NCBI GenBank assembly: GCA_014859615.1
Contig: JACUTX010000089.1
Span: 1 to 9,110 of the forward strand
Source of the DNA: Desulfuromonadales bacterium
Lineage (GTDB): Bacteria > Desulfobacterota > Desulfuromonadia > Desulfuromonadales > UBA2294
Length of the DNA: 9,110 nucleotides
Reading direction: 5' to 3'
This document shows positions 1-5,430 of this stretch, piece by piece; the stretch's first letter is position 1; the number at the start of each line of letters is the position of its first letter. Position numbers and translations under genes: made by a program. The notes beneath the pieces are model-generated. The model was given only the letters and a program-made list of their open reading frames with translations, made no database searches and was not told the origin of the DNA.

Positions 1-731
1 CAGGCCTGCATCCGCAACGGTTTCTCCAGATGGCTTGCTCCCAGCAGACTCTCATCTTTGAAGATTTCCAGCGTCGGTCCATCGGCGGTGACCTGTCCGT
101 CGTGAATCACAATGGTCCGTTCACAAAGATCGACGACCAGATCGAGATCGTGGGTGGCGATAATCTTGGTGTGTTTAAATGAGTTGAGTTTTTTAATCAA
201 CAGTCTGCGTCCGTGCGGGTCGAGACCGGTGGTCGGTTCGTCCATGACCAGAATGTCGGGTGACATGGAGAGGACTGTGGCGATAGCCACCGCCCGTTTT
301 TCACCGCCGGAAAGGTGGTAGGGGGGGCGCTCCTTGAGGTGCAGAACATCCATCAGGGTGAGGGCCTCTGTCACTTTTCGATCGACCTCGTCGGGCGGAA
401 ACCCGAGGTTGAGCGGGCCGAAAGCGACGTCGTCGTAGACCGTCGGCATGAACAGCTGATCGTCCGGGTCCTGAAAGACCATGCCGACGGTGCGGCGAAT
501 ATCCTGGACAGTTTCGGGAGTGAGGGGATAGTCGCCGATCCGTACCGTCCCCTGCTCCGGAGTGAGGTAGCCGTTGAGGTGGAGGAGCAGGGTCGATTTA
601 CCGGCACCGTTGGCGCCGACGATGGCGACCGATTCCCCGTGCTCGATGCGAAATGAAAGCCCGTTTAAGGCAGGGGTGCCGTCGGGATAACGGAAACAAA
701 GAGCATCGACTTCAACGATATGGTGACTCAT
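1..731 (-). CDS. nikO: Nickel ECF transporter ATPase NikO (CbiO family), 3' end cut by window
   Basis: This is the cytoplasmic ATP-binding subunit that powers an ECF-type (Cbi/NikMNQO) Ni/Co importer. My reading of the minus strand from the ATG at 731 gives 243 codons with no stop before the window edge; family members are usually about 250-280 residues, so little is missing. Visible motifs are Walker A GANGAGKST (residues 39-47), a Q-loop in VFQDPDDQLF, the signature LSGGEKR from residue 140, Walker B ILVMDEPTTGLD, and the switch His in THDLDLV. The DPDDQLF stretch is typical of CbiO-type ATPases. The start overlaps the nikQ stop (TGATG), and a GGAG lies 8 nt upstream inside nikQ, so translation is probably coupled. 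Nickel rather than cobalt is inferred from the adjacent nikR. Confidence 0.93.
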   Translation of the reverse strand, partial: MSHHIVEVDALCFRYPDGTPALNGLSFRIEHGESVAIVGANGAGKSTLLLHLNGYLTPEQGTVRIGDYPLTPETVQDIRRTVGMVFQDPDDQLFMPTVYDDVAFGPLNLGFPPDEVDRKVTEALTLMDVLHLKERPPYHLSGGEKRAVAIATVLSMSPDILVMDEPTTGLDPHGRRLLIKKLNSFKHTKIIATHDLDLVVDLCERTIVIHDGQVTADGPTLEIFKDESLLGASHLEKPLRMQA

Positions 732-1540
732 CAGAAAATCTCCAGGCTCAGAGAACCGAGCAGTTGTGGAATATTCCAGAAACGGCAAAGGATAAAGTAG
801 AGGGTCCAAAAGAGGATGAACAGGGCGTCGCGGGTCTGAAATCGGACCGGTTGGCGGGTGTGGATATTCCCGTCGAATCCTCGGCAGTTCATCGCAAGGT
901 GGATCCGCTGGGCCCGTTCGAGAGAGCGGAGCAATAGCTGGCCGAGCAGGCTCCCGAATACTTTCAACCCCCGACCGCGACCATGAAATGTGCGCAGCGC
1001 CCGGGCGCGAATCAGTCGACTCGCTTCGTCGATCAGCACGAAGAGATAGCGGTAGAGAAAGAGGAGTTGCAAAGCAAACACCCGGGGACACCCCAGCTTC
1101 TCCAGAGCCATGCAGATACCGGTGAAACTGGTGGTAGCGATCAGGGTCAGGGCCGCAGTGACGGTGAGGGTGAAACGCAGAAGGATCGAGGCAAACGAGA
1201 CCCAACCGCCGGTCACGTTCAGGGGACCGATCTGCAGCAACGGCACCTGGTCAAAATAGGGATTGAAGATTCCGATGAAAAAAGCGAAGGGGAGGGCGAC
1301 CAGAAGTTTTTTCAGAACCTGCCCCGCAGGGAGAGCGGCACGGATCAACAGGTAACCGGGGAAGACAAAGAACGGCAGCAGTCCCGAGAGGGCGTATTTG
1401 TGGAAGGAGACGACAGTAACAATAAAGATAAGTGTTGTCAGCAGTTTGGCGCGCGGGTCGAGAGAATGGATCGGCGAAGTGCGATAAGCGAGCGCATCGA
1501 GGCTGCCAAGATCAAAGTATGTCGTATCGATTTTTGCCAT
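731..1540 (-). CDS. nikQ: Nickel ECF transporter transmembrane coupling protein NikQ (CbiQ family)
   Basis: This is the T component (EcfT-like) that couples the NikO ATPase to the substrate-binding NikM. I chose the internal ATG at 1540 (269 aa, MAKIDTTYFDLGSLDALAYR) because the family alignment normally begins near this point and a GGAAG sits 7-8 nt upstream; an upstream in-frame start at 1582 would add 14 unlike residues. The protein is highly hydrophobic, with segments around residues 33-70, 80-95, 112-140 and 235-260. It has the two Ala/Arg coupling-helix signatures of EcfT proteins: ARALRTFHGRG (about 180-190) and AMNCRGFDG (about 216-224). The N-terminal HSLDPRAKLL is also typical of CbiQ. 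It lies downstream of nikR on the same strand with a 169-bp gap that may hold its own promoter. Confidence 0.93.
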   Translation of the reverse strand: MAKIDTTYFDLGSLDALAYRTSPIHSLDPRAKLLTTLIFIVTVVSFHKYALSGLLPFFVFPGYLLIRAALPAGQVLKKLLVALPFAFFIGIFNPYFDQVPLLQIGPLNVTGGWVSFASILLRFTLTVTAALTLIATTSFTGICMALEKLGCPRVFALQLLFLYRYLFVLIDEASRLIRARALRTFHGRGRGLKVFGSLLGQLLLRSLERAQRIHLAMNCRGFDGNIHTRQPVRFQTRDALFILFWTLYFILCRFWNIPQLLGSLSLEIF

Positions 1541-1709
1541 GTTTACTTCCGGTCGATGCAAGAGAGAGCTGAACCAATACAAGAAGAGTGCCGAAACTGT
1601 TTTCCTGCTACAAACCTTCTACGAGTCAGTATTCTGTCATACGAATCACTGATTCGTGCTACCCGGCCATCTAAAAAAAGGGCCTCTCTTCTCTTTTGTC
1701 TCTCCGGAG
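1541..1709 (-). promoter_or_regulatory. nikQ upstream region with overlapping inverted repeats and a possible sigma54-like element
   Basis: This is the 169-bp gap between nikR and nikQ. It holds a perfect 7-bp inverted repeat, ACGAATC (1641-1647) and GATTCGT (1651-1657), around ACT. The right arm can alternatively pair with ACGAGTCAGT at 1621-1630 (9 of 10 against ACTGATTCGT at 1648-1657), so the two stems are mutually exclusive. On the minus strand, 1593-1578 reads CGGCAC-N5-TTGTA, which differs from the sigma54 consensus TGGCAC-N5-TTGCA at two bases, one of them the important -12 position. No convincing -35/-10 pair and no clear intrinsic terminator for nikR were found. An operator or a leader structure is possible; neither is shown. 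Confidence 0.35.
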
Positions 1710-2129
1710 TTACGTCAACCCGGCACCCGTGGTGGTGGTGACCAGTTTGCCGTGCTTGACCCCTTTGGTGCCGATCAGCTCGTCCGCCAGTCGTTTGACG
1801 TCATTCGCAGCGCCACGAACGACCACCACTTCGAGGCAGTGATGGGCATCAAGATGCACATGCAGGGTCGAGACAATTGCCTCGTGATGGTTGTGCTGCT
1901 GTTCAGTCAGTTTGTCGGAGAGCTCACGGGTGTGATGGTTATAGACCAGCGTGACGGTGCCGATCATCTCTTCATTGCCGGTCTGCCAACTCTCTTCAAC
2001 CAGAGTGTTGCGGATCAGGTCACGAATTGCTTCGGAGCGGTTGACATACCCTTTACGTCCAATTAGTCGATCAAATTTTTCGAGAAGTTGCGCGTCAATT
2101 GAAATACCGAATCGAGCCAGGTCGGTCAT
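1710..2129 (-). CDS. nikR: Nickel-responsive transcriptional regulator NikR
   Basis: NikR is a tetrameric ribbon-helix-helix regulator that binds DNA when loaded with Ni(II) and represses nickel uptake genes. The 139-aa product has the usual family length. Residues 1-45 form the RHH domain: the beta strand RFGIS (6-10) exposes Arg, Gly and Ser, the combination described for Geobacter uraniireducens NikR, followed by two helices with a YVNRSEAIRDLIR core. The C-terminal ACT-like domain has all four high-affinity ligands at the E. coli spacing: His79, His90, His92 and Cys98 (E. coli His76, His87, His89, Cys95). Extra His residues surround them (HNHH, DAHHC). A GGAGGGG site lies just upstream of the ATG. 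The gene is divergent from nrdD and upstream of nikQ on the same strand, so nickel is the likely substrate of the transporter encoded here. Confidence 0.96.
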   Translation of the reverse strand: MTDLARFGISIDAQLLEKFDRLIGRKGYVNRSEAIRDLIRNTLVEESWQTGNEEMIGTVTLVYNHHTRELSDKLTEQQHNHHEAIVSTLHVHLDAHHCLEVVVVRGAANDVKRLADELIGTKGVKHGKLVTTTTGAGLT

Positions 2130-2211
2130 GTTTGTCCCCTCCAGGCGTTTAATCAGCCCTCTTTAACACGAAGAAGGGGAATCGGTCAAGAATGTCAGGG
2201 CTTTATGCATC

Positions 2212-2232
2212 TTATCCACAAGTATATTCACA
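2212..2232 (+). promoter_or_regulatory. Two tandem DnaA-box-like sequences upstream of nrdD
   Basis: TTATCCACA at 2212-2220 matches the DnaA box consensus TTATNCACA exactly. ATATTCACA at 2224-2232 matches it with one mismatch, in the same orientation and 12 bp further on. A weaker match, TTATGCATC (two mismatches), abuts the first at 2203-2211. DnaA is known to control the aerobic nrdAB operon in E. coli through boxes near its promoter; the same role here is inference. The right box overlaps the first NrdR-like site by three bases. Confidence 0.5.
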
Positions 2233-2275
2233 CTATCTTGTGTTTTAGTCCGATAAAAAAGACAATATCTTGGGG
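2230..2275. promoter_or_regulatory. Pair of NrdR-box-like sites in front of nrdD
   Basis: NrdR represses ribonucleotide reductase genes by binding tandem 16-bp boxes (about ACACWATATATWGTGT) spaced by whole helical turns. ACACTATCTTGTGTTT at 2230-2245 and AGACAATATCTTGGGG at 2260-2275 each match 12 of 16 positions. Taking the symmetric cores ACAC-N6-GTGT and CAATATCTTG, the centres are at 2236.5 and 2267.5, 31 bp apart, which is the three-turn spacing seen at characterised pairs. The position about 120-165 bp upstream of nrdD is plausible for a promoter with a long leader. No nrdR gene is in the window. Confidence 0.6.
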
Positions 2276-2394
2276 TTTTGTGTTTGCGTCTCTGTACTGA
2301 TTGTGATAAAAATTTCAGGGTTGATCTGCTTCTCCTCGACGAGTAAAGAGCTGATATTGGGGCGATTCGACGCATCTGAAATCTGGAGGGAATC

Positions 2395-4383
2395 ATGTTG
2401 GAATACATTCGTAAGCGGGACGGGCGTCTGGCTCCATTTGAAAAGACGAATATCAGGCGTGCTCTTCAGCAGGCGGTTCGCAGCGTTGGCGGCACCAACA
2501 TGGAGAGGGCGGATATTATCACCGAACAGGTGGTCGGGATTCTTCAGGTTCTGTATAAGGATGGCCGGATCCCCACCGTTGAGAATGTTCAGGATCTGGT
2601 CGAGAAGATCCTGATTGAAAACGGGCACGCCAAGGTTGCCAAGGAGTATATCCTCTACCGGAAACAGCATGAGTCGCTCCGCCGGACGCGTGAATTCATG
2701 CAGGAGTCGGCCGAGGCGGTCGATGCCTATCTCACCCAGGAAGATTGGCGGGTCAACGAAAACGCCAATATGGGGTATTCACTCCAGGGGCTCAATAATC
2801 ACATCGCTGCCAATATCTCCAGCAATTACTGGTTGAGTAAAATTTATCCCAATGCCGTTTCTACGGCCCATCGCAATGGCGATTTTCACATTCACGATCT
2901 CGGCATGTTGTCGGTCTACTGCTGTGGCTGGGACCTGAAGGATCTTCTCCTCAAAGGGTTTACCGGTGCCTACGGCAAGGTGCAATCGGCACCGGCCAAA
3001 CACTTTCGAACCGCTCTCGGGCAGGCCGTCAATTTTTTCTACACTCTACAGGGGGAGGCGGCTGGTGCACAGGCGTTTGCCAGTTTCGATACTTTACTCG
3101 CGCCGTTTATCCGCTACGACCAGCTGACTTATCCTGAGGTCAAGCAGGCGTTACAGGAATTTATCTTCAACATGAATGTGCCGACCCGGGTCGGTTTCCA
3201 GACCCCCTTCACCAACATCACCCTCGATATCCAGCCGCCGTCGAATACTGCGCACGAAGCGGTCATTATTGGTGGTGAACTGATGGCAGAGACCTACGGC
3301 GATTTTCAGTACGAGATGGATCTGTTTAACCGGGCATTTTGTGAAGTGATGATGAATGGGGACTCTTCGGGGCGGATCTTCTCGTTTCCGATCCCGACCT
3401 ACAACATCAGCAAAGGGTTTGATTGGGATAACCCACGCTACGAACCGATCTGGGAGATGACGGCGAAATATGGCATCCCGTATTTTTCCAACTACATCAA
3501 TTCCGATATGGACCCGGAAGATGCTCGCTCCATGTGCTGTCGTCTGCGACTCGACAATCGTGAATTGCGTCGACGTGGCGGCGGCCTGTTTGGCTCCAAC
3601 CCGCTGACCGGTTCGGTCGGTGTCGTCACCCTCAACCTGCCACGGGCGGCTTATCTGTCGCACGATAAGCCAATGTTCTTCAGTCGCATATCTGAACTGA
3701 TGCGACTCGCATACGATTCCCTGGAGTTGAAGCGCAAGCAGCTGGAGCGCTTTACCGCCGATGGACTCTACCCCTACAGCCAGTATTATCTATCGGCGAT
3801 TCGCGAGCGTAGTGGTCATTTCTGGGACAACCATTTTTCGACTATCGGTCTGATCGGTATGAACGAGGCGTGCCAGAATCTGATCGGTTGCGGGATAGAC
3901 AGCGGGGCCGGTCATGCTCTGGCGGTCGAGACCCTGGAGTTCATGCGCAAGCAGCTTACAGCGTTTCAGGAAGAGACCGGCCATCTCTACAATCTCGAAG
4001 CGACGCCGGCCGAAGGGACCAGTTTTCGTCTTGCCAGCGCCGATCGCAAGCGTTTCCCCGATATTATAACCGCCGGTGAAGAGCAGCCTTATTATACCAA
4101 TTCAACCCAGCTCCCGGTCGGATCAACGACGGACCTGTTTGAAGCGCTGAGTCATCAGGACGGACTGCAGACCCTCTACACCGGCGGCACAGTTCTGCAC
4201 GGTTTTCTCGGCGAGCGGCTCGAAGACTGGCGCTCAGCGCGTCTTTTGGTGCGACGGATTGCTGAAAATTTTCATCTCCCGTACTTTACGATCAGCCCGA
4301 CCTTTACCGTCTGTCCGGAGCACGGCTATATCGTCGGCGAGCACTTTTCCTGTCCGCACGTTTCCGAAGGGGAAGCGGCCTGA
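2395..4383 (+). CDS. nrdD: Class III (anaerobic) ribonucleoside-triphosphate reductase, catalytic chain lacking the glycyl radical domain
   Basis: NrdD reduces ribonucleoside triphosphates to dNTPs without oxygen, using a glycyl radical to oxidise an active-site Cys. The ATG follows GGAGGG at good spacing. Residues 1-95 are an ATP-cone (IRKRDGRLAPFEKTNIRRAL) for allosteric control. The ten-stranded barrel follows, with YCCGWDL (Cys176-Cys177), the FPIPTYNI region near 331, MCCRLRLD (Cys381-Cys382, finger-loop region) and GGGLFGSN (395-402). Paired cysteines suggest the redoxin-using type rather than the formate-using E. coli type; that is inference. The C-terminus reaches the zinc motif CPEHGY...GEHFSCPHV (Cys640, His643, Cys653), has Val656 where the fourth ligand is expected, and stops at 662 with no RVxGY motif. 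That motif is in the next gene. The chain would be inactive alone. Probable operon with the 48-aa gene and nrdG. Confidence 0.95.
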   Translation: MLEYIRKRDGRLAPFEKTNIRRALQQAVRSVGGTNMERADIITEQVVGILQVLYKDGRIPTVENVQDLVEKILIENGHAKVAKEYILYRKQHESLRRTREFMQESAEAVDAYLTQEDWRVNENANMGYSLQGLNNHIAANISSNYWLSKIYPNAVSTAHRNGDFHIHDLGMLSVYCCGWDLKDLLLKGFTGAYGKVQSAPAKHFRTALGQAVNFFYTLQGEAAGAQAFASFDTLLAPFIRYDQLTYPEVKQALQEFIFNMNVPTRVGFQTPFTNITLDIQPPSNTAHEAVIIGGELMAETYGDFQYEMDLFNRAFCEVMMNGDSSGRIFSFPIPTYNISKGFDWDNPRYEPIWEMTAKYGIPYFSNYINSDMDPEDARSMCCRLRLDNRELRRRGGGLFGSNPLTGSVGVVTLNLPRAAYLSHDKPMFFSRISELMRLAYDSLELKRKQLERFTADGLYPYSQYYLSAIRERSGHFWDNHFSTIGLIGMNEACQNLIGCGIDSGAGHALAVETLEFMRKQLTAFQEETGHLYNLEATPAEGTSFRLASADRKRFPDIITAGEEQPYYTNSTQLPVGSTTDLFEALSHQDGLQTLYTGGTVLHGFLGERLEDWRSARLLVRRIAENFHLPYFTISPTFTVCPEHGYIVGEHFSCPHVSEGEAA

Positions 4384-4434
4384 TTTTTTTTGCAGCGGCA
4401 TTCAACCGGGATCTGCTGTCCCGTATAAAACGAG

Positions 4435-4440
4435 AAGGAG
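4435..4440 (+). promoter_or_regulatory. Ribosome binding site of the split glycyl radical gene
   Basis: AAGGAG lies 8 nt before the ATG at 4449. It is the strongest translational signal between nrdD and nrdG and decides that the 48-residue protein is a separate translation product rather than a remnant. nrdG itself has only a weak site (AGG near 4590) and probably depends on translation of this small gene. Confidence 0.8.
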
Positions 4441-4448
4441 TGGGGATC

Positions 4449-4595
4449 ATGGCCACAAAGTGTAATGCAAAGACGGAAGTTTATTCGCGAGTGTGCGGTT
4501 TTTTTCGCCCGGTCCAGCAGTGGAACAAAGGGAAAAAGGAAGAGTTCAAGGATCGCTCTGAATTTGTCATGCGCCAGACCGAAGAGACCAGGTAG
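4449..4595 (+). CDS. Stand-alone glycyl radical domain of class III ribonucleotide reductase (split NrdD C-terminus), 48 aa
   Basis: The product is 48 residues and matches the extreme C-terminus of class III NrdD: TEVYSRVCGFFRPVQ, then WNKGKKEEFKDR, the normal ending of intact enzymes. Gly17 in RVCGF is the expected radical glycine; Phe18 replaces the usual Tyr. Cys5 (ATKCNAKTEVYSR) aligns with the last Cys of the CPxCG zinc motif that the large chain lacks. AAGGAG at 4435-4440 lies 8 nt before the ATG, so the gene is well equipped for independent translation. It begins 65 nt after the nrdD stop, in another frame, and ends 6 nt before nrdG. Together with nrdD it makes 710 residues, about one intact enzyme. 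I infer that it docks into the NrdD barrel and is activated by NrdG. A decayed frameshift of a fused gene is the alternative, but the ribosome binding site and intact motif argue against it. Confidence 0.9.
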   Translation: MATKCNAKTEVYSRVCGFFRPVQQWNKGKKEEFKDRSEFVMRQTEETR

Positions 4596-4601
4596 TCGCC
4601 G

Positions 4602-5294
4602 ATGAAAATAAAAGGATTCCAGGGGACGAGTCTGCTCGATTTTCCGGGCAGAATCGCTTCCCTGGTTTTTTTTGGTCACTGCAATCTCACCTGCCCCTTT
4701 TGTCACAACCCGACCCTGGTTCAGAATCCCGATCAGTATCCCGATTATCCGTTGGAGGAGCTTCTGGCCGAGCTGAAAAGTCGGTCGCGCTTTATCGACG
4801 GGGTTGTCATTTCCGGTGGCGAACCGACTCTCGATTCTGATTGCATCGTGCTGATGCGTGCGGTCAAAGCGCTCGATCTGCAGATTAAACTCGATAGCAA
4901 CGGCCTGCGCCCGGATCGTCTGGCGCTGATGTTAAGTGAACAGCTGCTCGATTATGTCGCGCTCGATCTGAAAACAACACCGACCCGATATGGTGAATTG
5001 CATTCGGCTCCGGTCGATCATCAGGCGTTGGGAAAGTCGATCGAGCTGTTGATGCAGAGCGGGGTCGATTATGAATTTCGCACCACCTGCGTGCCGGGGA
5101 TGGTCACAGCCGCGGATATCGATGCTATAGGGGGGGCGATTCGTGGTGCCGGATTGTGGGTGCTGCAGCAGTTTGTGACCGAACAGGAGATGATTGCCGC
5201 CCCGCAGGTTGAGCCGTATCCGAAAGAGGTTCTTTATGCTTATCGGGATCAGGCCAGAGAGTATGTTAAAGAGGTGATGCTCAGGGGGGTGTGA
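4602..5294 (+). CDS. nrdG: Anaerobic ribonucleoside-triphosphate reductase activating enzyme NrdG, radical SAM
   Basis: NrdG uses a [4Fe-4S] cluster and S-adenosylmethionine to abstract hydrogen from the glycine of NrdD. The 230-aa product has the cluster motif CNLTCPFC (Cys27, Cys31, Cys34; CX3CX2C) and the SAM-binding SGGEP at 71-75. The N-terminal KGFQGTSLLDFPGRIASLVFFGHCN is typical of the longer NrdG2-type activases, which are longer than the about 155-aa E. coli form. It starts 6 nt after the small glycyl radical gene with little ribosome binding site of its own, so coupling is likely. Its substrate here must be Gly17 of the separate 48-residue protein, either free or docked on NrdD, which is an unusual task for this family. 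Confidence 0.94.
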   Translation: MKIKGFQGTSLLDFPGRIASLVFFGHCNLTCPFCHNPTLVQNPDQYPDYPLEELLAELKSRSRFIDGVVISGGEPTLDSDCIVLMRAVKALDLQIKLDSNGLRPDRLALMLSEQLLDYVALDLKTTPTRYGELHSAPVDHQALGKSIELLMQSGVDYEFRTTCVPGMVTAADIDAIGGAIRGAGLWVLQQFVTEQEMIAAPQVEPYPKEVLYAYRDQAREYVKEVMLRGV

Positions 5295-5430
5295 CGGCCG
5301 CGCAATTGCGGATTTACTGTTTTTGTGACGATCAAAATTGTCGATGCAACTTTAAGTCTCTTGACAGCGGCTGACGGGTCCGCTATTTTTATCACACGTT
5401 TTTTGGGTTCGTAACACAGGGGTCTTCTCG
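5295..5430 (+). promoter_or_regulatory. nikMN promoter with a NikR-half-site-like element
   Basis: TTGACA at 5361-5366 and TATTTT at 5384-5389 are separated by 17 bp, a near-ideal sigma70 promoter that would start transcription near 5396. GTAACAC at 5411-5417 lies in the early transcribed region; it equals the right half of GTGTTAC-N13/14-GTAACAC, which I recall as the NikR site proposed for deltaproteobacteria. A left half in inverted orientation is not visible; the nearest similar sequence is the direct ATCACAC at 5391-5397. An AGGGG 9 nt before the ATG serves nikMN. The promoter separates nikMN from nrdG and points to its own control. Confidence 0.6.

Larger units (their letters stand above)
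2130..2394. promoter_or_regulatory. Divergent nikR/nrdD intergenic region
   Basis: These 265 bp hold the upstream signals of both nikR (leftward) and nrdD (rightward). Going right there is the nikR ribosome binding site, TTAACAC (2163-2169, similar to half of the NikR site proposed for deltaproteobacteria), two DnaA-box-like sequences (2212-2232), two NrdR-box-like sequences (2230-2275), and the nrdD ribosome binding site GGAGGG just before the ATG at 2395. I could not fix a confident -35/-10 pair for either gene. No small ORF in the region is convincing. Confidence 0.6.

Noticed and set aside
1541..1709. Nickel/cobalt or cobalamin riboswitch in the nikQ leader
   Set aside because: No cobalamin-type conserved box or NiCo-type four-helix junction could be seen; only the short inverted repeats noted.
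983..1741. Long plus-strand open frame (252 codons) opposite nikQ
   Set aside because: Its product is low in hydrophobic content, rich in Gln, Glu, Arg and Gly, and resembles no family. It is the shadow of the well-supported membrane protein nikQ and extends into nikR.
2145..2169. NikR autoregulatory operator from GCGTTTA and TTAACAC
   Set aside because: The left half matches GTGTTAC at only 4 of 7 positions and the gap is 11 rather than 13-14; only the right half is suggestive.
2163..2408. Minus-strand open frame (81 codons) in the nikR-nrdD gap
   Set aside because: It overlaps the nrdD start, the regulatory sites and has no ribosome binding site or recognisable product.
3151..3663. Minus-strand open frame (170 codons) inside nrdD
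   Set aside because: The opposite strand is unmistakable NrdD with its barrel motifs; no ribosome binding site or recognisable product on the minus strand.
4378..4386. nrdD TGA as a selenocysteine codon
   Set aside because: Reading through in frame gives only a short unlike peptide and another stop before the glycyl radical motif, which is in a different frame. No convincing SECIS-like hairpin was seen after the TGA.
5298..5325. Terminator after nrdG (CCGC-GCAATT-GCGG followed by a T-rich stretch)
   Set aside because: The stem has only four base pairs and the T run (TTTTT) begins nine bases after it; too weak to call.
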